A stretch of DNA of 5,737 nt from Desulfobulbaceae bacterium (GCA_026990725.1 JALXCX010000249.1:1-5737); one strand, 5' to 3'. Positions 1 to 5,505 are shown, counted from the stretch's first letter. Translations and numbers: made by a program. Notes: generated by a model not told the origin, from the letters alone.

Positions 1-117
1 CCTTGTAACGGGTAACTGTGAAGGTTCGCGCGAAAGTGAGTGCAACCGAAGAACCGGATGCGGGAAAACCGCACGTCCGGGACTGTGCGGGGGGCGCCGG
101 GTAACCGGCGTTCCTAC
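1..117 (+). mobile_element. Group II intron, 3' end (partial)
   Basis: This is the 3' end of a self-splicing retroelement RNA. The sequence shows a domain V-like hairpin at 51-83 followed at once by a GC-rich domain VI-like hairpin at 91-114 and a terminal TAC, which fits the AY end of group II introns. The last intron base is therefore probably C117 and the 3' exon begins at 118. Positions 1-50 read like the conserved stretch just before domain V and include a GGTT/AACC pairing (23-26 with 44-47). The reverse transcriptase/maturase normally carried in domain IV would lie upstream, outside the window. The element stops just short of the chrB start codon, so it may separate that gene from its native promoter. 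The structure supports the intron call well; the intron class is not assigned. Confidence 0.85.
51..114 (+). ncRNA. Group II intron domains V and VI
   Basis: Domain V is the catalytic core hairpin. A lower stem pairs 54-58 with 76-80, a two-base CG bulge lies at 74-75, and an upper stem pairs 59-63 with 69-73 around a GAAAA loop. Domain VI pairs 91-100 with 105-114 around a GTAA tetraloop, the last four pairs including two G-U wobbles. Two points are odd. The base of domain V (A52, A53 against G81, A82) does not pair in the way expected for the usual AGC triad. The 3' strand of domain VI shows no bulged adenosine to act as branch point. Either this subgroup splices by hydrolysis or the copy has decayed. 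Confidence 0.8.
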
Positions 118-136
118 CGTGAGATATATCAAGGCA

Positions 137-1132
137 ATGGATGAACAGGACGTAGTGAATAAACAAAAGATAAATGGCTGGTTGCTGCTGATTCATCAGA
201 TCCCGCCAAAGCCAGATTATTTCCGGGTTAAGATCTGGCGCAAGCTGCAGAAAATCGGTGCGGTGGCGGTCAAACAGTCTGTCTACGTTCTTCCGGATAC
301 GGAACAGTCTTTTGAAGACCTGCATTGGGTGGTCAAGGAAATAGAGAGCAATGGCGGGGCGGCCTCTCTTTCTAAAACCGTTTTTCTGGAAGGGCTCACA
401 GATGCGCAGATAACCCGGCTCTTTACTACAGCCCGTGATGCAGATTTCGAACAGCTTGTTCTGGATTTACAGTTGTTGGCCGAGAAGATTTCGTCTGTAA
501 AATCAGGAAATGATTATTCCGGTATCCGTGCTTTACAGAAAGTTTTTTCCCGATTGCAGCGCCGGTATGATGAAATTACAGCAATCGATTTTTTCCATGC
601 CAGCAAGCGTGACGTCGCCAGGGATATTATATTCCGTTGTCGGCAGCTCCTTGTTGAAAACATTGATACAGCTGTTATGGCTACTTGCCAAGTCGATGAT
701 TTTCATGGGAAGGTTTGGGTCACTCGAACAGGATTGTATATTGATCGAATCAGTTGTATCTGGCTGATAAAAAAGTTTATCGATAAGGATGCCCAATATA
801 AATTTATTGAGGATGAACTGTATTGCCCTGTAAAGGATGAAATACGGTTTGATATGTATGAGGCCGAATTCACCCACCGGGGGGATCAATGCACATTTGA
901 AGTGCTCATTGACGTATTTGGTCTGGCCGGTCAGGCGCTGGCCAGTCTTGCCCAGATTATTCATGATATTGATTTGAAAGAGAATAAGTTCAGCAGGCCC
1001 GAGACTGACGGTTTTAAGGCTGTTTTTTCAGGAATGGTGCGCAATGCTGATGATGACCAACAACGGTTACAGCGCGGATTGGTACTGTTTGATGATTTGT
1101 ATGCAAGTTTTATTGGCTCTGTACAAACCTGA
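137..1132 (+). CDS. chrB: ChrB-type chromate resistance regulator, two-domain
   Basis: ChrB proteins are cytoplasmic regulators that sense chromate and control chromate resistance genes, classically the efflux pump chrA. This 331-residue product has the full two-domain layout. The N-terminal domain (about 14-160) opens with the hallmark WLLLIHQIPPKP (15-26), then RVKIWRKLQKIGAVAVKQSVYVLP (split here as RVKIWRKLQKIG at 30-41 and AVAVKQSVYVLP at 42-53). The ChrB C-terminal domain (about 193-330) carries TRTGLYIDRISCIWLIKKFID and later FTHRGDQCTFEVLID (245-259). The length matches the family. The start is uncertain: ATG 137 is preceded by AAGG only two bases away, GTG 119 sits exactly at the intron junction, and GTG 155 has AGGA at a better distance. 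I chose ATG 137 because it leaves the whole conserved domain intact. The intron next to it may have replaced the original leader and promoter. Chromate itself as the signal is inferred from family membership. Confidence 0.88.
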   Translation: MDEQDVVNKQKINGWLLLIHQIPPKPDYFRVKIWRKLQKIGAVAVKQSVYVLPDTEQSFEDLHWVVKEIESNGGAASLSKTVFLEGLTDAQITRLFTTARDADFEQLVLDLQLLAEKISSVKSGNDYSGIRALQKVFSRLQRRYDEITAIDFFHASKRDVARDIIFRCRQLLVENIDTAVMATCQVDDFHGKVWVTRTGLYIDRISCIWLIKKFIDKDAQYKFIEDELYCPVKDEIRFDMYEAEFTHRGDQCTFEVLIDVFGLAGQALASLAQIIHDIDLKENKFSRPETDGFKAVFSGMVRNADDDQQRLQRGLVLFDDLYASFIGSVQT

Positions 1133-1170
1133 AAAAATCTATATTTCCTCCTCTTTCAGGAAGAATAGAA

Positions 1171-1198
1171 TTGAGCCTTTGAGAGGGTGGCTTATGAA
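1171..1198 (+). promoter_or_regulatory. Possible weak promoter before the 95-residue ORF
   Basis: TTGAGC at 1171-1176 and TATGAA at 1193-1198 are separated by 16 bases, each matching four of six sigma70 consensus positions. It lies in the 176-base gap after chrB, which is long enough to hold a separate start for the downstream genes. The match is weak and could be chance. Confidence 0.22.
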
Positions 1199-1212
1199 TC
1201 ATAAATTATCTG

Positions 1213-1229
1213 GTCCGCCGCAAGCGGAC
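1213..1229. repeat. GC-rich inverted repeat between chrB and the small ORF
   Basis: GTCCGC (1213-1218) and GCGGAC (1224-1229) form a perfect six-pair stem around CGCAA. It is strikingly GC-rich inside an AT-rich gap and has no T-run after it, so it is not an intrinsic terminator. It lies 79 bases before the next start codon. It could be an operator, an mRNA-stabilising hairpin or a dispersed short repeat; the sequence does not decide. Confidence 0.5.
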
Positions 1230-1308
1230 TTGGACTCAAAAATGCTTTGCAGCCCAAGACCGTTATATGAACCCAGAGTTAACAAAAAAACACATAGGGA
1301 GGTAAACT

Positions 1309-1596
1309 ATGCCACCAGTAAAAAAACATATGCAGGCAAGTTTAGAGCGAACCGGCAAGGATTACAGGGAAGTCCATGAATGGATTGATGATCCGGAAAA
1401 CAAAAACGAACGGCACGATTTTACTCGGGTTCTTGAGTTTGCCAAAATGTTTACCGACAAATACGGCGAAGAGGCTGCCCAGGAATATGTTTATCATCTC
1501 AGTGATGATCTGAAAGGAAAATTTGGTCATGTTCTGGAAGATACCGAGTCCTCTGTAAACAGTGCGCTTACTTACTTTGGCTCGTTTAACAGGTAG
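1309..1596 (+). CDS. Conserved-looking 95-residue protein, function unknown
   Basis: I do not recognise this protein with confidence. It is a soluble, acidic and mostly helical-looking product with no signal peptide or membrane segment. An HMQAS segment (7-11) is followed by DYREVHEWID (18-27), ERHDFTRVLEF (34-44) and a C-terminal half with HLSDDLKGKFGHV (63-75). The regularly spaced histidines (H7, H23, H36, H63, H74), often next to acidic residues, would suit a metal-binding fold, but that is inference. The N-terminal HxxxS...DYxxVHxWID pattern faintly recalls small DUF6915-like proteins; this is a low-confidence memory. The start is well supported: AGGGAGGT at 1296-1303 is a strong ribosome site five bases before ATG. 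It is followed 32 bases later by a stand-alone ChrB C-domain gene and is probably cotranscribed with it. Confidence 0.8.
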   Translation: MPPVKKHMQASLERTGKDYREVHEWIDDPENKNERHDFTRVLEFAKMFTDKYGEEAAQEYVYHLSDDLKGKFGHVLEDTESSVNSALTYFGSFNR

Positions 1597-1628
1597 AGCA
1601 TCGTTAAAACTATAATTCAGGTAATATT

Positions 1629-2060
1629 ATGAAGTGGATTACCAGATCTCATGTACATGTCGACCGAGTTGCCTGTCCCTGGTTGATTAATCGATTCATT
1701 GATTCTGCTGCAGAATTTCTTTTTGTGCCCAAGAGCCAGGTGCTGGATGTGGCAAAAAAGGAAGGAGCCATTGCCTTTGATACACCGGGTGCTGATTTGC
1801 ATCATCGTGGTAGCCTGTGTACCTTTGACGTGCTCATAGAAGAGTATGGCCTTGTTGACAAGGGGCTGCTCAGGCTGGCAAAAATTGTCAATGCAGCAGA
1901 TACGGACAACCTGCCAAATGATGCCCTGGCAGCAGGGCTTGAGGCCATAGCTGTTGGTTTCAGCCTGCGGTTTCCTGATGATTTTGAAAACCTGGAACGT
2001 CAGTTTGAAATGTACGATGCTCTGTATGCCTGGTGTCGGCTCGATGTAGCAGGTCAGTAA
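1629..2060 (+). CDS. Stand-alone ChrB C-terminal domain protein
   Basis: This 143-residue protein is almost only the ChrB C-terminal (chromate resistance exported protein, PF09828-type) domain. It opens with HVHVDRVACPWLINRFID (8-25), aligning with GLYIDRISCIWLIKKFID of the upstream chrB. It also has FDTPGADLHHRGSLCTFDVLI (FDTPGADLHH at 50-59, RGSLCTFDVLI at 60-70), aligning with the FTHRGDQCTFEVLI segment there. The ChrB N-terminal domain is absent. There is no clear signal peptide, so the 'exported' label of the family is not supported here. A conserved cysteine (C64) and the paired histidines H58-H59 could bind a ligand or metal; this is inference. The ribosome site is weak (CAGGT, 1618-1622). 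The gene follows the 95-residue ORF closely and precedes a hairpin and the MFS gene. It could act with the full ChrB as a partner, antagonist or separate sensor. Confidence 0.88.
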   Translation: MKWITRSHVHVDRVACPWLINRFIDSAAEFLFVPKSQVLDVAKKEGAIAFDTPGADLHHRGSLCTFDVLIEEYGLVDKGLLRLAKIVNAADTDNLPNDALAAGLEAIAVGFSLRFPDDFENLERQFEMYDALYAWCRLDVAGQ

Positions 2061-2077
2061 ACGCGGTCCCCAAAAAA

Positions 2078-2120
2078 GAAACGTTTTCCCCGTTTCCCGG
2101 CATCATCAGGAAACGGGTTT
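2078..2120 (+). terminator. Hairpin with alternative partner before the MFS gene (attenuator-like)
   Basis: CCCGTTTCC (2089-2097) and GGAAACGGG (2109-2117) form a perfect nine-pair stem with an 11-base loop, followed by TTT and, after AAGGC, TTTT. The broken T-run makes it a weak or partial intrinsic terminator. The 5' arm overlaps CGTTTC (2091-2096), which could instead pair with GAAACG at 2078-2083 around a seven-base loop. The two structures are mutually exclusive, as in an attenuator. It lies 18 bases after the ChrB C-domain gene and 43 bases before the likely MFS start. It may lower readthrough into the transporter. Regulation is inference. Confidence 0.5.
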
Positions 2121-2160
2121 AAGGCTTTTGTGGCCAACTGTTTGTATATACCCTTACCCA

Positions 2161-3399
2161 ATGTCAAAACCTTCTAAAACGCGATTACAAAACATAGCTG
2201 ACTTTCTTGCCTTAAAGCGAAGTACTGTCGGTGTGTTATTTATGGTTATTCTCATCTTGATGGGTGAGAGAATGGCCGAACGGTTTTTACCCATCTATTT
2301 ACTTGCCCTTGGCGGAGGCGCCCTGACCGTAGGTCTGCTTAACGGGTTGGATAATTTCTTATCCGCAATCTATGCGTTTCTGGGCGGTTATATTTCAGAC
2401 AGGTTTGGTACAAAACGGGCCCTGTTGTTTTTCAACTTTGCGGCTATGTTCGGTTTTTTGATAGTTATTTTTATCCCGATCTGGCAGGCAGTCATTGTTG
2501 GTGCCGTATTTTTTTTGTCGTGGAGCGCAATTTCGCTGCCAGCCACTATGAGCCTGATTACTCAGGTCCTGCCCATGGAAAAACGGACAATGGGTGTTTC
2601 CATGCTGGCGTTGGTTCGCCGTATTCCTATGGCTCTCGGCCCCCTGCTTGGTGGCGTCTGTATTGGCCTTTGGGGTGAAAAGAATGGCGTTCGGTTTGCC
2701 TTTGTCATCGCTCTGGTTCTGGCTGTTGTTGCAACGGTCATGCAGCAGACCATGGTAGAAAAGAAGGCGACTGCAAGGAATGAGAACAAAAGCAAAGCTG
2801 AAAAGAATCCGTTAAAACTGATCCACTTAATGAGTCCGGATCTCAAACAGCTTCTGGTCTCTGATATCCTCATCCGTTATTGTGAACAAATCCCGTATGC
2901 TTTTGTCGTTGTCTGGTGCATGAAAACTATTACCAGTCCGGTTACTGCGCTCCAGTTTGGCGTGTTGACGTCAATAGAAATGGTTACAGCGTTGCTGGTT
3001 TATATCCCTGTTGCCTATCTAGCGGATAAAGGCGGGAAAAAACCGTTTGTCCTGATTACGTTTGTTTTTTTTACACTCTTTCCTCTGGCTCTGCTTTTTT
3101 GTCAGTCATATGCCTTACTCGTTCCGGCTTTTATCCTCAGAGGGTTTAAGGAGTTTGGTGAACCAACCCGGAAAACGCTTATTATGGAACTGGCCCCTGA
3201 AGATCGCAAGGCAGCGGTTTTTGGCTTGTACTATTTGTTGCGTGATATTTTTGTGTCCGTGGCCGCCTTTGGCGGGGCATTTTTATGGATGATCAGCCCG
3301 ACAGTCAACCTGTTAACGGCTTTTGTTTTTGGTATTCTTGGGACATTATATTATGCAATTTGGGGCCGTGATGTTGTGGCTGCCAAATCGGCAGGATAA
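2161..3399 (+). CDS. Major facilitator superfamily (MFS) transporter
   Basis: This is a 412-residue secondary transporter of the inner membrane with about 12 hydrophobic segments in two halves. The MFS motif A is present in the loop after helix 2 (GGYISDRFGTKRALL, 75-89). A degenerate copy lies in the second half (AYLADKGGKK, 285-294). A motif C-like ALGPLLGG sits at 158-165. A charged loop rich in Lys, Arg and Asn (about 199-218) joins the halves. The substrate cannot be read from sequence. Its place behind two ChrB-type genes, with no chrA in view, makes a chromate-linked or other oxyanion or metal stress role reasonable, but this is inference. The start is uncertain: ATG 2161 lacks a good ribosome site. 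An in-frame TTG at 2128 would add 11 residues and has only AAGG at 2121-2124 near it. The yjbQ-like gene follows 30 bases after the stop. Confidence 0.9.
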   Translation: MSKPSKTRLQNIADFLALKRSTVGVLFMVILILMGERMAERFLPIYLLALGGGALTVGLLNGLDNFLSAIYAFLGGYISDRFGTKRALLFFNFAAMFGFLIVIFIPIWQAVIVGAVFFLSWSAISLPATMSLITQVLPMEKRTMGVSMLALVRRIPMALGPLLGGVCIGLWGEKNGVRFAFVIALVLAVVATVMQQTMVEKKATARNENKSKAEKNPLKLIHLMSPDLKQLLVSDILIRYCEQIPYAFVVVWCMKTITSPVTALQFGVLTSIEMVTALLVYIPVAYLADKGGKKPFVLITFVFFTLFPLALLFCQSYALLVPAFILRGFKEFGEPTRKTLIMELAPEDRKAAVFGLYYLLRDIFVSVAAFGGAFLWMISPTVNLLTAFVFGILGTLYYAIWGRDVVAAKSAG

Positions 3400-3429
3400 T
3401 TTTTTTTGTTTTTGACGAAGGCGGGGGGC

Positions 3430-3846
3430 ATGAAGAGTTTTTTCAAAGAATTGTGGTTTGAAGTTCCTTCAAGACGGGCATTTATTAATATCACACCGGA
3501 TGTGGAACAATGTCTTCGAGAATCCGGCATACAAGAGGGTCTGTTACTCTGTAATGCCATGCATATTACGGCTTCGGTCTTTATTAACGATGACGAACAG
3601 GGCTTGCACCACGATTACGAACAATGGCTTGAAAAACTGGCTCCCCACGCACCGGTAGGCCAATATCGGCACAACGGTTACGAAGATAATGCAGATGCAC
3701 ACATGAAACGTCAGGTCATGGGCCGTGAAGTGGTTGTGGCTGTCACTGAGGGAAAACTCCATTTCGGCACCTGGGAGCAGATTTTTTACGGCGAGTTTGA
3801 TGGCCGTCGTAAAAAACGGGTCCTGGTTAAAATAATTGGTGCATGA
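3430..3846 (+). CDS. yjbQ: YjbQ family protein (secondary thiamine-phosphate synthase-like)
   Basis: This 138-residue cytoplasmic protein has the family's typical length and fold pattern. The conserved HITAS (45-49), YRHNGYEDNADAHMK (79-93) and GTWEQIFYGEFDG (113-125) blocks match the YjbQ/UPF0047 family, where the histidines and acidic residues line a pocket. E. coli YjbQ is annotated as having weak thiamine-phosphate synthase activity; the physiological role in most bacteria is unsettled. ATG 3430 is the natural start, with GAAGG (3417-3421) eight bases upstream; an in-frame TTG at 3406 has no ribosome site. The gene directly follows the MFS gene with no convincing terminator between them (only a T-rich stretch at 3399-3413), so it is probably the last gene of the same operon. 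A functional link to chromate or transport is not evident from sequence and may be incidental. Confidence 0.92.
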   Translation: MKSFFKELWFEVPSRRAFINITPDVEQCLRESGIQEGLLLCNAMHITASVFINDDEQGLHHDYEQWLEKLAPHAPVGQYRHNGYEDNADAHMKRQVMGREVVVAVTEGKLHFGTWEQIFYGEFDGRRKKRVLVKIIGA

Positions 3847-3899
3847 TAGAGGTTCTGGCCGGGAAATAAAAAGAGCTTTTGCAAAACGATACTTTTCTC

Positions 3900-3953
3900 C
3901 AGGTGTTCGGATATTTTTTTGTTTTATGATTGTTTTTTGCCCCTTTACACCTG
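3900..3953. repeat. Seven-base inverted repeat flanking a T-rich tract
   Basis: CAGGTGT (3900-3906) and ACACCTG (3947-3953) are perfect reverse complements separated by 40 T-rich bases that include T runs of seven and six. It could fold into a long-loop hairpin or mark a binding-site pair, but a seven-base match of this kind is not rare by chance. Confidence 0.35.
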
Positions 3954-3967
3954 ACGAGCACTCTCTG

Positions 3968-3987
3968 ACATCTTCTCCTGAAGATGT
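3968..3987. repeat. Perfect eight-pair hairpin in the leader
   Basis: ACATCTTC (3968-3975) and GAAGATGT (3980-3987) form a perfect eight-base-pair stem closed by a TCCT loop. No T-run follows, so it is not a classical terminator in + orientation. It lies upstream of the likely promoter of the secreted-protein gene, so it would not be in that gene's mRNA; it may belong to the 3' end of the yjbQ operon transcript, where it could protect the RNA end. Confidence 0.5.
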
Positions 3988-4038
3988 AGATGTAATCCCT
4001 TCCCTCCTCTCAGAGGTATCTTGTTCACTTTTAACGTA

Positions 4039-4067
4039 TTGTCATCTCGTTTTTTTTAAGGTAAAGT
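4039..4067 (+). promoter_or_regulatory. Likely sigma70-type promoter for the secreted protein gene
   Basis: TTGTCA (4039-4044) matches five of six -35 positions. TAAAGT (4062-4067) matches four of six -10 positions. The spacer is the ideal 17 bases. The start of transcription would fall near 4074, giving a leader of roughly 88 bases before ATG 4162. The upstream gap and the change of topic from the yjbQ operon make an independent promoter here expected. Confidence 0.4.
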
Positions 4068-4117
4068 GTATGCTCTTTTAAAAGAAAAAGACAGCAATGG
4101 TGTATAGATAACCGTAT

Positions 4118-4133
4118 TGAACTTTTTTGTTCA
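4118..4133. promoter_or_regulatory. Short palindrome, possible operator or mRNA hairpin
   Basis: TGAAC (4118-4122) and GTTCA (4129-4133) are perfect inverted repeats around six T. It falls between the proposed promoter and the ribosome site of the secreted-protein gene, a normal place for an operator or 5' UTR hairpin. I could not assign it to a known regulator. Confidence 0.25.
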
Positions 4134-4161
4134 TGTGTATATATCAAGAAAAGGAGTAATC

Positions 4162-5505
4162 ATGCTAAGCGGCAAATTGACAATTGTTTCTCTGCTTTTA
4201 GCAATGTTTTTGCTTGGATCTCCACTACATGGGGAGAATGTTTTTGGGGAAGTACTCATCGATCACTCGTCCTCAAATCTTGGTGCGATTCCTGATAACT
4301 GGATTAAGAAAGCTCAGAGTGATCTCCATATTGTCTATCATCATACCTCCCATGGCAGCCAGTTAATTACGGGGATGAATGCTTTAAAGGAATTTACTGA
4401 CTATCCTTTAAAGAAATATGATTGGAAAGACGATTCCAGAGGAAATTCCTTTTCTTTAAGCCTTGATGATATCTATGGGAACGATCTCAGCCAGGGGGAC
4501 AGTGACGATAATGATAACGGAATAGCCAACTGGGCCGAAGACACTGCAGACTTCCTGGAGAGTACGGAAAATTATCATGTCAATGTCATTATGTGGTCTT
4601 GGTGCAGTATTGAAGGGCATAATATCCAGCGCTATCTTGATAGTATGGAATGGCTGATTGCCCGGTACAGTGAAGGAGGTTCTCGGCCCCGGGCGTTTGC
4701 TCATCCTGTTCAGTTTGTTTTTATGACAGGTCATGCCGAAGGAGATGGAGAAAACGGGGCAAGATCGGATGCACAGAACAGGCTCATTCGTGCACATTGT
4801 GCAGCTCACGATCGAATCCTGTTTGATTTTGCAGATCTTGAAAATTACGATCCAGACAATAAGTATTTTTTGGATAAGTATGTGACCGATGCGTTGTATT
4901 ATGATTCCAATGCAGACGGAAATCAGGATGCCAACTGGGCCGAGGAATATATTACCAGGCACGACGGCAGTGAGTTGGATAGACTCACCACTGGCAACGG
5001 CGTGAGTCTGTACAATGGCTGTGCTTCGTGCGCTCATTCAGAAGGCCCTAATCATCTTGCCCGCCTCAACTGTGTTTTAAAGGGGAGGGCGGCATGGCAT
5101 CTTTTTGCCCGTCTGGCCGGTTGGCAGAGGCAGGAGCCGGGGCCGGTCGATAATGATCCTCCTGTACGCACCAGCGGGAAACCCACCGGCAATCTTGCCT
5201 TCGGAACAACTCAGGTCATCATCAGTTTAGCCACCAACGAAAGTTCCACCTGTAAATATGCAACAATCCCGAACCTCTCATTTGCTGATATGCCGGAAAC
5301 TTTTTCCGGGTCTGGGACAATGGCTCACACCGCCCTGGTGACGGGTCTGGTCGATGGTACTTCTTGCAGCTTTTTTGTTCGTTGCGAGGACAACGCAGGC
5401 AACAGTAATGATGATGATTATGCTATTTCTTTCAACGTGGATCTCCCGCCCCCGACAAATCCTATAGCAATAATGCCGCCAATTTATCACCTGATGCTGC
5501 ATTGA
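4162..5505 (+). CDS. Secreted protein with C-terminal Ig/FN3-like domain, function unknown
   Basis: The 447-residue product starts with a Sec signal peptide: a lysine at 5, a hydrophobic core about 7-19, and a likely cut near 24-25 (LHG/EN). The N-terminal part (about 28-320) resembles an uncharacterised exported family: VLIDHSSSNL, HTSHGSQLITGM (61-72), FVFMTGHAEGDG (185-196), ILFDFADLENYDPD (219-232) and CAHSEGPNHLARLNC ending in ARLAGW (316-321). The layout faintly suggests an SGNH-hydrolase-like fold, but no catalytic set is proven. Two Asp/Asn-rich loops, each followed by NWAE (113-126 and 248-261), look calcium-binding. Cysteines C287 and C290 form a CxxC. The C-terminal domain (about 331-427) is Ig/fibronectin-like (TGLVDGTSCSFFVRCEDNAGN). 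The start is firm: AAGGAG at 4151-4156 lies five bases before ATG. A TTG 45 bases upstream would spoil the signal peptide. The last 20 residues look unlike the domain and may be a frameshifted tail. Likely periplasmic or extracellular. Confidence 0.88.
   Translation: MLSGKLTIVSLLLAMFLLGSPLHGENVFGEVLIDHSSSNLGAIPDNWIKKAQSDLHIVYHHTSHGSQLITGMNALKEFTDYPLKKYDWKDDSRGNSFSLSLDDIYGNDLSQGDSDDNDNGIANWAEDTADFLESTENYHVNVIMWSWCSIEGHNIQRYLDSMEWLIARYSEGGSRPRAFAHPVQFVFMTGHAEGDGENGARSDAQNRLIRAHCAAHDRILFDFADLENYDPDNKYFLDKYVTDALYYDSNADGNQDANWAEEYITRHDGSELDRLTTGNGVSLYNGCASCAHSEGPNHLARLNCVLKGRAAWHLFARLAGWQRQEPGPVDNDPPVRTSGKPTGNLAFGTTQVIISLATNESSTCKYATIPNLSFADMPETFSGSGTMAHTALVTGLVDGTSCSFFVRCEDNAGNSNDDDYAISFNVDLPPPTNPIAIMPPIYHLMLH

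Larger units (their letters stand above)
3847..4161. other. Gene-free leader, about 315 bases
   Basis: I see no convincing gene here. The stretch is very T-rich on the + strand, with several runs of seven or more T. It contains two inverted repeats (3900-3953 and 3968-3987), a promoter-like pair of boxes (4039-4067), a short palindrome (4118-4133) and the ribosome site of the next gene. An 81-codon open frame across 3836-4081 starts inside the preceding gene and has no ribosome site or recognisable motif. No clear intrinsic terminator for the upstream operon was found. Confidence 0.7.

Noticed and set aside
23..47. tRNA-like segment with a GGTTCG stretch near the left edge
   Set aside because: No cloverleaf can be drawn, and the sequence fits the part of a group II intron just before domain V.
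533..964. 143-codon open frame on the - strand
   Set aside because: It is antisense to chrB, whose conserved domains are clear in the + frame. No family resemblance was seen.
1128..1160. Terminator after chrB formed by CCTGAAA and TTTCAGG
   Set aside because: The seven-pair stem has a 19-base loop and no T-run after it, and the 5' arm overlaps the stop codon.
1044..1379. 111-codon + frame bridging chrB and the small ORF, including a sub-frame from ATG 1194 with GAGGGTGG upstream
   Set aside because: It overlaps both neighbours in another frame, and the segment over the GC-rich palindrome reads as low-information sequence. The ribosome site for the ATG at 1309 is far better.
2161..3399. ChrA chromate transporter
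   Set aside because: The protein has MFS motif A and 12 segments in the MFS layout; the CHR-family signatures of ChrA are not seen.
3836..4081. 81-codon frame after yjbQ with a hydrophobic stretch
   Set aside because: No ATG start or ribosome site, it begins inside yjbQ, and its hydrophobicity follows from the T-rich composition.
4118..4133. LexA-type SOS box
   Set aside because: The GAAC/GTTC half-sites are six bases apart, whereas the Gram-positive-type LexA site has four, and the secreted protein has no link to DNA damage.
4456..5037. 193-codon open frame on the - strand
   Set aside because: It lies wholly inside the secreted-protein gene, has no recognisable motif, and its composition is what the reverse complement of that gene would give. 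The + strand gene has a signal peptide and a strong ribosome site.
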